A DNA stretch of 64,000 nt from Lientehia sp934351765. Lineage in GTDB: Bacteria; Bacillota; Clostridia; Lachnospirales; Lachnospiraceae. Where the stretch lies: contig NZ_JBQKGG010000013.1 in NCBI RefSeq assembly GCF_052118925.1, forward strand, positions 1 to 64,000. Direction: 5' to 3'. Below the pieces are notes generated by a model. That model saw nothing but the letters and a program-made list of their open reading frames with translations. It ran no database searches and had not been told where the DNA came from. A program made the position numbers and the translations under genes. Positions 16,911 to 24,166 of the stretch are shown here, in pieces (the stretch's first letter is position 1; each line of letters starts with the position of its first letter).

Positions 16911-18179
16911 ATGGATAAAACACAGACTTCTGAAGTAGAATTGACAAACGAAAAAACAAACCTCCGGCAAGCCGAAACCGCTGCCGGACAAGCCGAAACT
17001 GCTGCCGGGCAGACTGGAACCAGCACCAGACTGGGCAAACCCACCGGCAGTGCTGCTGCTTCGACAGATCATACGCCGGGCAAGCCGGCGCCTGAAAAAA
17101 AGAGGATGGACAAGCTCGTCGGGATCATTTCCGATATTTTTGTCCCGACACTTCCGGTCATCACCGCCGCCGGGATCCTGAAGGCACTGACGCTGCTCCT
17201 GGCAGCTCTCGGGCTTCTGTCGGAAACCAGCGATACTTATTATGTGCTTTCCTTTGTTTCCAATGCCGGGTTCTATTTCCTGCCGCTTCTGCTGGCACAT
17301 TCAACCGCAAAACGCTTTGACGGAAATCCGTATCTGGCTGTTTTTCTGACTGCCATGCTGCTCCACCCGGATTTTCTGAATCTGGTCAAGGACGGATCCT
17401 CTTTAAGCTTTCTGACACTTTCCGTTCCCATGATCTCTTACAGCTCCACCGTTGTCCCTGCAATTCTGGTGGGACTGGCCAGTGCCTTTCTGGAACGGTT
17501 CCTGCGAAAATGGGTTCCCGACATCATCTCCTTTTTCGCAGTCCCGCTTTTACTGACCCTGATCATGGCTCCGCTGATCCTGTTCGTTCTCGGCCCTGTC
17601 GGAATGCTGATCGGAAACGGATTAAGCGGCGCTCTGGATTTCATTCATAACAAGATCGGCTGGCCCGCTATCGCACTTATGGCGGCGCTGGTTCCGCTCA
17701 TCGTCACCGGCGGCTTCAGTCTTTGTTTCCTGCCGCTGGCCCTGGCTTCCATCAACGCCACCGGATTCGATCCGTTCACCCGGCCTGCCTTCCTGGCTGC
17801 CAACATCTCCATGGGGGCCTCGGCTCTGGCTGTCGCCTTAAAATCCAGACGGCGTGAAAACAGGAGTCTTGGAATCCAGACCTCCGTGGTTGCTCTTATG
17901 GGGATCACCGAGCCGTCCATCTACGGCGTTCTGCTGCCATTAAAGCGTCCGTTCCTTGCCAGCATGATCGCCTCCGGGATCGGCGGTGCATTCGCCGGAA
18001 TCACCGGTGTCCGTTCCGCCGCCTACGCCTCTCCCAGCCTCATCACCCTGCCGATCTTTCTCGGTGACCGGTTTATCTGTGCTGTTCTCACCGTAGTGAT
18101 CTCCTTTGTCTCTTCCTTTATCCTGACCTGGATCATCGGATTTGAGGATAAGGAGCTGCACGAAACAACAAACAAGTAA
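16911..18179 (+). CDS. PTS sugar transporter EIIC subunit (glucose/beta-glucoside superfamily), orphan
   Basis: A 422-aa membrane protein of the EIIC class found in sucrose/trehalose/beta-glucoside permeases. Features include KKRMDKLVGIISDIFVPTLPVITAAGILKAL at the domain start, about ten hydrophobic segments and the signature ALMGITEPSIYGVLLPLKRPF. The usual N-terminal EIIB domain with its phospho-cysteine is missing. In its place is a polar 60-residue leader with RQAETAAGQAETAAGQTGT repeats. No EIIA, EIIB or sugar hydrolase is nearby, so phosphate must come from EIIB elsewhere, or the protein works differently. The ribosome site is a G5 run 8 bases upstream; TATAAT occurs at about 16861. Confidence 0.85.
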   Translation: MDKTQTSEVELTNEKTNLRQAETAAGQAETAAGQTGTSTRLGKPTGSAAASTDHTPGKPAPEKKRMDKLVGIISDIFVPTLPVITAAGILKALTLLLAALGLLSETSDTYYVLSFVSNAGFYFLPLLLAHSTAKRFDGNPYLAVFLTAMLLHPDFLNLVKDGSSLSFLTLSVPMISYSSTVVPAILVGLASAFLERFLRKWVPDIISFFAVPLLLTLIMAPLILFVLGPVGMLIGNGLSGALDFIHNKIGWPAIALMAALVPLIVTGGFSLCFLPLALASINATGFDPFTRPAFLAANISMGASALAVALKSRRRENRSLGIQTSVVALMGITEPSIYGVLLPLKRPFLASMIASGIGGAFAGITGVRSAAYASPSLITLPIFLGDRFICAVLTVVISFVSSFILTWIIGFEDKELHETTNK

Positions 18180-18240
18180 CTGTAAAGCCCCCCGGCTGAG
18201 TACCATTTTCGAGTCAACATATTCCAGTCGTACCTCTTCC

Positions 18241-19149
18241 TCAGAACAGATCCAGCATATTATCCAGATAAACGGCTTCCCGCACATGGATCTGATATTC
18301 GGGCTTTACCATATAATAAAGTAAAAATTCCAGAACCAGGGCGCTTCCCAGTCCCCGTCCTTCAATTTTAAAATTGGAAAAGCCCATGGGAAGATAGGTA
18401 TTTTGAATGGCATCCACTCCGATAAATCCGGGATTTTTCATTGCTTCGGAGAACCGGTAGCCGTCCGCTGCCATCGGCGCAGTACAGGAATATTCTGCTT
18501 CCGTTTCTCCCAGATTTCTCCTGCAGACTGCTTCATAGCATTGCTTCCGGTCCTTACAGCCGAAATAGCAGCATTCGTTGCATAAAAATTCCACCTTGTC
18601 CTTCTGACTCTGTTCCAGCTTGTCCAGCCTTTCCAATGACTTATTAATCCGGAAGTCCGGCACCACGTACCGAAACTCCTCCCGGTTCACTTCCTTCCGG
18701 AACTGTTCAAAATCCGTCAGTACCTTCGTTGTGGAAGAAACCATATACAGCCCCGGATATTTGGCTTTCAGATAGTTTAAAAGCAGTTCCGAATGGACAA
18801 TGACACCGTTTGGCACTCCTTCACTTTCTTCAAACAGCCGGCAGAGTGCATTGCATTTCTCATCCGCCAGATGCTCTTCCCGAAGAAGCGAATTGCTGAA
18901 GGTCAGCCGGGCGGAAATCTCATACTCACACAGGAGTTCCAATACCTCCCGAGGATCACTGTCTCCGCCGCCGACACGGCCTCCACCCCAGATACAATCT
19001 CCCGGCGCACCGTAAACAGAGCCGATCTCACACCAGTCATAAAAATACTCCGGATGCTTCCGGAATAACGGCAGAAACAGCCGGTACAGCTCATAAAACT
19101 CAAACAGACCCGGCAGATGGTAACAGGCGATACGGTTCGACAGCTCATT
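18241..19149 (-). CDS. U32-peptidase-like Fe-S protein downstream of bioB
   Basis: A 302-aa product starting at ATG 19149 behind AAAGGAG; its start region overlaps the end of bioB by 16 bases. The C-terminal GFSNFKIEGRGLGSALVLEF resembles the FKIEGR segment that marks U32-family proteins (RlhA, UbiU/UbiV, YegQ). A central cluster, LCNECCYFGCKDRKQCYEAVC, gives six cysteines and could hold a [4Fe-4S] cluster as in U32 relatives. The N-terminal half looks TIM-barrel-like (GVIVHSELLLNYLKAKYP, YMVSSTTKVLTDF). Coupling to bioB suggests a biotin- or sulphur-linked role, but that is inference. Confidence 0.6.
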   Translation of the reverse strand, partial: NELSNRIACYHLPGLFEFYELYRLFLPLFRKHPEYFYDWCEIGSVYGAPGDCIWGGGRVGGGDSDPREVLELLCEYEISARLTFSNSLLREEHLADEKCNALCRLFEESEGVPNGVIVHSELLLNYLKAKYPGLYMVSSTTKVLTDFEQFRKEVNREEFRYVVPDFRINKSLERLDKLEQSQKDKVEFLCNECCYFGCKDRKQCYEAVCRRNLGETEAEYSCTAPMAADGYRFSEAMKNPGFIGVDAIQNTYLPMGFSNFKIEGRGLGSALVLEFLLYYMVKPEYQIHVREAVYLDNMLDLF

Positions 19150-19165
19150 CATATAGGTTTCTCCT

Positions 19166-20134
19166 TTACCGCTCCCATTTCCGCGGCGTATATCCAAGCT
19201 CTCTCAGCATCTGCATATCCGTCTCAATGGTAATTCCGGATGTGGTCAGCATATCTCCGGAAATGGCTGCGTTAGCGCCGGAGCAGAAGCAGGCACGGCC
19301 TTTGTCGGGAAGCAGTCCGCGGCCTCCGGCCAGACGGATAGACGCATCCGGTACGAGGAAGCGGAACACGGCAACGATCCGCTGCATATCCTCCGGCTTC
19401 AGCTTCTCATTATGCTCATACGGCGTTCCCGGAATCGGATTCAGCATGTTGACGGGAATGGAACGGACACCAAGCTCTCTGGCTGTCAGCACCATATCGA
19501 TCCGATCCTCCATGGTCTCACCAAGTCCCATGATTCCGCCGCTGCAGACACTTAATCCGGCTGCCTGGGCTGCCCGCAGCGCTGCGATCTTGTCATCATA
19601 GGTGTGGGTGGTACAGACCTCGGGAAAGTACCGCCTGGAGCTCTCCAGATTGTTGTGGACACGCTCGGCTCCGGCCTCCTTAATTTTCCGATACTGTTCT
19701 TCGTTCAAAAGGCCGAAGGATACACAGACGCCGATCCCGGTCTTTGCCTTGATGTCACGGATGCTTTCACACATCTGATCTACTTCTTTGTCATTCAGCC
19801 GTTTTCCGGAGGTTACGATGGAATAGCGGAGCACGCCGCGCTCATCGTTATATTTGGCATGTGCGGTGATCTCCTCCGTATCCAGAAGCGGATATTCCTC
19901 CGCACCGGTGTGATAATGGGCAGACTGTGCACAGTACTTGCAGTCCTCGGAGCAGCGGCCGCTCTTTCCGTTTATGATGGTGCAGATGTCAAAGCTGTCG
20001 CCGCAAAAATGGCGCCTGATCTCGTCCGCCGCCCTGGAAAGCTCCTCCAAAGGCTGATCTGCGAGAAAAAGCGCCTCTTCTTTTCCGATCCGTTTTCCGT
20101 TAAAAATCTCTTCCTTTAATTCCTGTATGGTCAT
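19166..20134 (-). CDS. bioB: Biotin synthase
   Basis: A 322-aa radical SAM enzyme that inserts sulphur into dethiobiotin, the last step of biotin synthesis. The SAM-cluster motif CxxxCxxC is plain in GKSGRCSEDCKYCAQSAHY. Other family marks are SGGIMGLGET, RSIPVNMLNPIPGTP and LAGGRGLLPDKGRACFCSGANAAISGDMLTT. Length matches the family. The rest of the pathway (bioA, bioD, bioF) is not nearby, so this strain may salvage dethiobiotin or hold those genes elsewhere. A U32-like Fe-S protein overlaps its 3' end. It has a clear sigma-A promoter. Confidence 0.96.
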   Translation of the reverse strand: MTIQELKEEIFNGKRIGKEEALFLADQPLEELSRAADEIRRHFCGDSFDICTIINGKSGRCSEDCKYCAQSAHYHTGAEEYPLLDTEEITAHAKYNDERGVLRYSIVTSGKRLNDKEVDQMCESIRDIKAKTGIGVCVSFGLLNEEQYRKIKEAGAERVHNNLESSRRYFPEVCTTHTYDDKIAALRAAQAAGLSVCSGGIMGLGETMEDRIDMVLTARELGVRSIPVNMLNPIPGTPYEHNEKLKPEDMQRIVAVFRFLVPDASIRLAGGRGLLPDKGRACFCSGANAAISGDMLTTSGITIETDMQMLRELGYTPRKWER

Positions 20135-20214
20135 GACAATCGTTTCCTTTCCAGAATTTTTATTACGGAAAGGAAGCTTCCACGCGGGAATTACCTATCC
20201 GTTTTCTGGGTTTC

Positions 20215-20243
20215 ATTGTAAAAGTTCCTCTCCTGATTGTCAA
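20215..20243 (-). promoter_or_regulatory. Sigma-A promoter of bioB
   Basis: Minus strand: TTGACA (20243-20238), a 17-base spacer and TACAAT (20220-20215). I looked for a BirA-type operator (TTGTTAAC...GTTAACAA) over the promoter and did not find a convincing one. Confidence 0.65.
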
Positions 20244-20269
20244 CCTTTTTATTCTTTCGGTTTACCATA

Positions 20270-20830
20270 TCACGGGATCCACCCGAGATATCCTGCCGCG
20301 ATCCCAAGAACTGCCGCCAGAACAATGATGAGGATCGGGTGAAGCTTTTTGAACATGAAAAGCAGGCAGCTCACAAAAATCACGGCCGACACCAGAAACG
20401 CCGGATTCAGGACAAGTCCGCCCGAGGGCAGAAACACCGTCTGTCCCACAGAGATCACGGCCGAACCGATCAGCCCGATCACCGCCGGCTTTAACCCCGC
20501 CATGGCGCCGGAAATCACCCGGCTGCTTTTAAATTTCTGAAAACACTTTGCCACCAGAAGAATGATCACAAAGGACGGCAGTACCACACCAAGCGTTGCA
20601 AAAAATGCTCCGGCAAGGCCGCCGGTCTCCATGCCCACATAGGTCGAAATATTGACGGCAAAGGGCCCCGGAGTGCTCTCGCTGACTGCCACAAAATCCA
20701 CCAGCTCCGAAAGCTTCATCCAGCCGTGAGCCTCCACCTCCGCCTGCACCAGCGGGAGCATGGCATAGCCGCCTCCAAAGGTAAATGCACCGATCTTCAA
20801 AAACGTCAGAAACAGCTCCAGATAGATCAT
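20270..20830 (-). CDS. Chromate transporter half-subunit, second of pair
   Basis: A 186-aa CHR-family (ChrA-type) membrane protein. The hallmark FLKIGAFTFGGGYAMLPLVQAEV and the SESTPGPFAVNISTYVG segment are present, with about five hydrophobic segments. Short CHR proteins work as pairs of opposite topology, and the 5' neighbour is its partner, overlapping by 4 bases. Family members export chromate, but many gut versions may move other anions. Confidence 0.88.
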   Translation of the reverse strand: MIYLELFLTFLKIGAFTFGGGYAMLPLVQAEVEAHGWMKLSELVDFVAVSESTPGPFAVNISTYVGMETGGLAGAFFATLGVVLPSFVIILLVAKCFQKFKSSRVISGAMAGLKPAVIGLIGSAVISVGQTVFLPSGGLVLNPAFLVSAVIFVSCLLFMFKKLHPILIIVLAAVLGIAAGYLGWIP

Positions 20831-21387
20831 GAGCGCCGCCTCCCCTCTGCCAGTGTACTGACAAGCCCTGCCGCTGCACAGCAGGCAATGATGAGAAGCA
20901 CATTGACCTTAAAAAAGACTGCTGCTGCAAAAGAGGCCGCCATGAGCACACAGGAAAGCAGGTTCTTCGGACACTGCCTGTACATGGACACCAGTGCCTT
21001 GATGATCAATGCCAGAACCCCGGCACGGATTCCGAAAAACGCATACCGGACTGCCTGCAGGCTCTCAAACTGCCGCAGCACACAGGCAATGGCCGAAATA
21101 ATCACAAAGGACGGGAGCATGACCCCAAGAGTCGCAAAGAATGCGCCCCAGAAGCCTGCCGTTTCGTATCCCACAAAGGTCGCCGAATTGACGGCAATGG
21201 GGCCGGGCGTGCTTTCCGCGATTGCAACAATATCCAGAATATCCTCATCCCTGATCCAGTGCCGCTTTGCGACTGCCTCCTTCTGGATCATGGGAATCAT
21301 GGCATAGCCGCCCCCAAAGGTAAATGCACCGATCTTTAAAAATGTCAGAAACAGTCTGACATACCGCTTTTCTTTCTCCTTCATCAT
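20827..21387 (-). CDS. Chromate transporter half-subunit, first of pair
   Basis: A 186-aa CHR-family protein similar to its downstream partner (FLKIGAFTFGGGYAMIPMIQKEA; ESTPGPIAVNSATFVGYETAGFWGAFFATLGVMLPSFVI). The stop overlaps the next start as ATGA, so the two should be made in equal amounts and form a heterodimer. It lies about 40 bases downstream of the DAACS symporter and may share its message. Confidence 0.88.
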   Translation of the reverse strand: MMKEKEKRYVRLFLTFLKIGAFTFGGGYAMIPMIQKEAVAKRHWIRDEDILDIVAIAESTPGPIAVNSATFVGYETAGFWGAFFATLGVMLPSFVIISAIACVLRQFESLQAVRYAFFGIRAGVLALIIKALVSMYRQCPKNLLSCVLMAASFAAAVFFKVNVLLIIACCAAAGLVSTLAEGRRRS

Positions 21388-21427
21388 TTCCTGCTTTCTG
21401 TTTCACCGCACCGCCCGGCTTCTGTCC

Positions 21428-22630
21428 TTATTCTTCCGTTTTCTTATCCGCTTTCTTATCTGCCTTATCTACAACAAAGGCAATGGCCTGATCTCCGGTA
21501 ATGTTGCAGGCCGTTCCGAAGCTGTCCTGCGAAAAATGCAGGGAAATGATCAGCTGGGACATGGGCTCCGTAAAGCCCAGCATAGAGGTAATCAGACCAA
21601 GTGCCGCCATGACACCGCCTCCGGGTACACCGGGCGCCGCCACCATGGTCACTCCCAGCATCAGAATAAACGGTGCAAACATGGATAAGGACGGAGTCAT
21701 GCCGTTTGCCATCATGATACCCATGGCGCCCAGCACCAGACAGATGGTATCGCCCGCCAGATGGATGGTCGCACACAGCGGGATCACGAAGTTTGCCACA
21801 TCCTCCGACACGCCGTTTTTCTTTGCGCTGTCCAGGTTCACCGGGATCGTAGATGCCGAGGACTGGGTTCCCAGCGCCGTAAAGTATGCCGGAGCAATGT
21901 TCTTTATGCTCTTGAACTTGTTTTCCTTGCAGACCAGAGTTGATACCAGGAACTGGAACAGGATATACAGCCACTGAAAGATCAGGATCAGCACAAACAG
22001 GCTGATAAATACCTTGATGGTCTGAAGCAGTTCCCCCTCAGCTGCGATCTTGCAGAACAGACCGGCGATGTAAACCGGGATCAGAGGAATGATGACCTTA
22101 TTTAAAGTCTTTGTGATGATCTCCTGAAGGTCACGGATACATCCGAGAAGCGTTGTTCCCCTGCTGTTTGCCATGCCAAGCCCCAGAAGGAACGCCAGCA
22201 CCAGCGCCGTCATGACACCGAACACCGGCTCTGCCTCTATGGTGAACAGCGCCTCATACGTTCTGGCGCTCACATTCGCATCCGTGATCGGATGAATCAT
22301 GGACGGCAGGATCGCACTGCCCGCCGCAAAGGACACAAATCCGGCAATGATCGTGGAGGTGTATGCCAGGATCAGGGTAATTCCGAACAGACGGTTCGCC
22401 TTTTTCCCCAGATCTGCCAGGCCGACAGCCACAAAGGACACGATCAGCAGCGGAATGATAAAGCTCAGGAACTCGCTGAACAGGGTTGTGAATGTTACAA
22501 GGATCCGTACAAAGCCGCTGTAAACGGCCGTATCTTCAATTCCCAGAAGACCACCCAGCGCTCCCAGGATCATACCGGCAAGGATTCCCAGCAGCAGCCG
22601 CACCAGAAGTCCTAATTTTCTCTTTTTCAT
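21428..22630 (-). CDS. Dicarboxylate/amino-acid:cation symporter (DAACS family)
   Basis: A 400-aa transporter; start ATG 22630 is supported by GAGGAAA upstream and by the positively charged MKKRKLG before the first helix. Family marks are the serine-rich hairpin TQSSASTIPVNLD, the sodium-site helix CATIHLAGDTICLVLGAMG and the HP2-like GVPGGGVMAALGLITSMLG. It should import a dicarboxylate or neutral/acidic amino acid with Na+ or H+. The C-terminus is lysine-rich (DKADKKADKKTEE). Substrate choice cannot be read from sequence. Confidence 0.9.
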   Translation of the reverse strand: MKKRKLGLLVRLLLGILAGMILGALGGLLGIEDTAVYSGFVRILVTFTTLFSEFLSFIIPLLIVSFVAVGLADLGKKANRLFGITLILAYTSTIIAGFVSFAAGSAILPSMIHPITDANVSARTYEALFTIEAEPVFGVMTALVLAFLLGLGMANSRGTTLLGCIRDLQEIITKTLNKVIIPLIPVYIAGLFCKIAAEGELLQTIKVFISLFVLILIFQWLYILFQFLVSTLVCKENKFKSIKNIAPAYFTALGTQSSASTIPVNLDSAKKNGVSEDVANFVIPLCATIHLAGDTICLVLGAMGIMMANGMTPSLSMFAPFILMLGVTMVAAPGVPGGGVMAALGLITSMLGFTEPMSQLIISLHFSQDSFGTACNITGDQAIAFVVDKADKKADKKTEE

Positions 22631-22884
22631 CGTCTTTTCCTCACATTTCTTCCATAGTTCCACGCAGTCTGCTCTGTTTTCACAGACCTTCTCCTATAAA
22701 AACACATCCTCCGTTCCCATGCCCACAGACAGCCGAAAACTTCCTCCAGGTCTTCCGGCTCGTCAGCCAGTCACGGATAGTTGTCTTTTTCGCGCGGATG
22801 TTCTCATTATACAAAATATGAAGAGAAAAGGCAAGGAGCTTTACGGAGTCCGTATGGATACCGACATTTGACACCGGACCGGAA

Positions 22885-23622
22885 TCAGATGTCGCCCCCG
22901 CGCAGATGCCGCTTCCGGTATTCGGTCGGCAGCTCTCCATAGGTTTCCTTAAAGGCTGTGGTAAAGCGGCTCTGGCTTTCATAGCCTACCCCCTGGGCGA
23001 TGGAAGCAATGTCATCGGAGGTCTTGATCAGCAGCATGGCCGCCTGCTCCATGCGGTGCTCCTTCATGTGGGCTGCGATGGTGGAGCCGTATACCTTTTT
23101 AAATACCCGCTTCAGCGTCGTTGTATTCATAAGAAAGATCCTCGACAGCTCCTCGATGGTGATCCGCTCGGAAATATGCTCCACCAGATAATTATGAACG
23201 TTTCGGATGATCTCCTCCGAAGATGCCTGGAAGTCCACCTCCTTCTCCGGACAGGTGATCTCCATGACCTGTTCAACGATCTCATGAAGCAGACCGATCT
23301 GCTCCGTGTCCGCAGCCTTATAATAGACCTCCTTGCCATCCCTCCGGCTCACTAAAAGCCCGCTTTCCGTCAACGATTTCAGATGGTGGGACACCGCCGG
23401 ACTGGACATTTCCATCATGGCGGCAATATTGATGACACACTCCTCCTGATGGCTTAAAAGCCAGAAGATTCGGACTCTGGTGGGATCTGAAAGCTGACGG
23501 AAAATCTCCGAGACCGCCGTAAAATGTTCAATGTTTTTCAATTCCCGGCACAGACTGCCCATCCGCTTTTTCTCTCCATGATGGTGAGGCAGCGTAATTT
23601 CTTCCACAGCAAGTTCTTTCAT
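22885..23622 (-). CDS. ArsR-AraC fusion regulator of metal efflux
   Basis: A 245-aa protein with ATG at 23622 behind AAGGAGG. Residues about 35-115 form an ArsR/SmtB winged helix (SEIFRQLSDPTRVRIFWLLSHQEECVINIAAMM; SSPAVSHHLKSLTESGLLVSRRDGKEVYY). The C-terminal 100 residues are an AraC/XylS double helix-turn-helix (ITIEELSRIFLMNTTTLKRVFKKVYG; DDIASIAQGVGYESQSRFTTAFKETYG). His-rich PHHHGEKK near residue 14 and C in CPEKE could help bind metal. It is divergent from the HMA protein/P1B ATPase genes and so is the probable zinc/cadmium-type sensor of that unit. Joining an ArsR head to an AraC tail is uncommon. Confidence 0.85.
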   Translation of the reverse strand: MKELAVEEITLPHHHGEKKRMGSLCRELKNIEHFTAVSEIFRQLSDPTRVRIFWLLSHQEECVINIAAMMEMSSPAVSHHLKSLTESGLLVSRRDGKEVYYKAADTEQIGLLHEIVEQVMEITCPEKEVDFQASSEEIIRNVHNYLVEHISERITIEELSRIFLMNTTTLKRVFKKVYGSTIAAHMKEHRMEQAAMLLIKTSDDIASIAQGVGYESQSRFTTAFKETYGELPTEYRKRHLRGGDI

Positions 23623-23755
23623 AACAATCCTCCTTTTTCCATCGGACATTTTCAGGATCTCCCCTGATCCTCTTGAGCCTTGTTCTCCGAAAATCGCCTT
23701 TTTCTCCCTTTCCGAAATCCCCTTCGCCTTTTTGGAAATCCCGGTCACAATTCCC

Positions 23756-23784
23756 TTGATTTTTGGATTTTTGCTTAGTATACT
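23756..23784 (+). promoter_or_regulatory. Sigma-A promoter of the HMA/P1B ATPase unit
   Basis: TTGATT (23756-23761), a 17-base spacer and TATACT (23779-23784), 51 bases upstream of the HMA protein start. Confidence 0.65.
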
Positions 23785-23796
23785 ACAGCCATGATG

Positions 23797-23814
23797 ATTA
23801 AGCAAATATTTAAT
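23797..23814 (+). promoter_or_regulatory. Candidate operator just downstream of the HMA promoter
   Basis: ATTAAGCAAATATTTAAT is an AT-rich imperfect inverted repeat (ATTAA...TTTAAT) falling at about +7 to +24 of the predicted transcript. ArsR/SmtB regulators bind such imperfect AT-rich dyads, and the divergent ArsR-AraC protein is the obvious binder. Confidence 0.4.
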
Positions 23815-23834
23815 TGTGATCGGAGGTATGTCTC

Positions 23835-24053
23835 ATGAAAAAGACTTATAAAATCGAAGTAGACTGCGCAAACTGTGCGAACCTGATGGAAGAGGCCACC
23901 AAAAAAACGGCCGGTGTTGCAGACGCGACCGTAAACTTCATGACCCAGAAGATGATCGTGGAATTTGAGGAAGGCCAGGATGCCAAGGCTGTTATGAAAC
24001 AGGTTCTGAAGGCCTGCAAGAAGGTGGAACCCGATTGTGAAATTGAACTGTAA
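23835..24053 (+). CDS. Stand-alone heavy-metal-associated (HMA) domain protein
   Basis: A 72-aa ferredoxin-like metal carrier with the metal-binding pair in DCANCANLMEE (CxxC near residues 11-14), followed by the usual VADATVNFMTQKMIVEF strand pattern. It should carry a soft metal ion in the cytoplasm. The ATPase 113 bases downstream lacks its own N-terminal HMA domain, so this protein probably serves as the detached metal-delivery domain. A weak terminator lies between the two genes, so the small protein is likely made in excess. Confidence 0.9.
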   Translation: MKKTYKIEVDCANCANLMEEATKKTAGVADATVNFMTQKMIVEFEEGQDAKAVMKQVLKACKKVEPDCEIEL

Positions 24054-24063
24054 TATGCGTTTC

Positions 24064-24091
24064 GGGGTCAAAATTCTTTGGCCCCTTTTTT
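24064..24091 (+). terminator. Intra-operon terminator between HMA protein and ATPase
   Basis: GGGGTCAAA (24064-24072), a 4-base loop and TTTGGCCCC (24077-24085) pair fully if one G-U is allowed, followed by six Ts. It should lower ATPase expression relative to the HMA protein. Confidence 0.75.
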
Positions 24092-24166
24092 ATCGGAAAT
24101 CCTTCCGGATTTCCTGCTGTAAAATCTCCGGAGACTTTCTTTTTCCGGAATAATAAGGAGATTATT

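Noticed and set aside
20135..20260. BirA operator or biotin riboswitch ahead of bioB
   Set aside because: Only a sigma-A promoter was found; no convincing TTGTTAAC...GTTAACAA dyad or structured leader.
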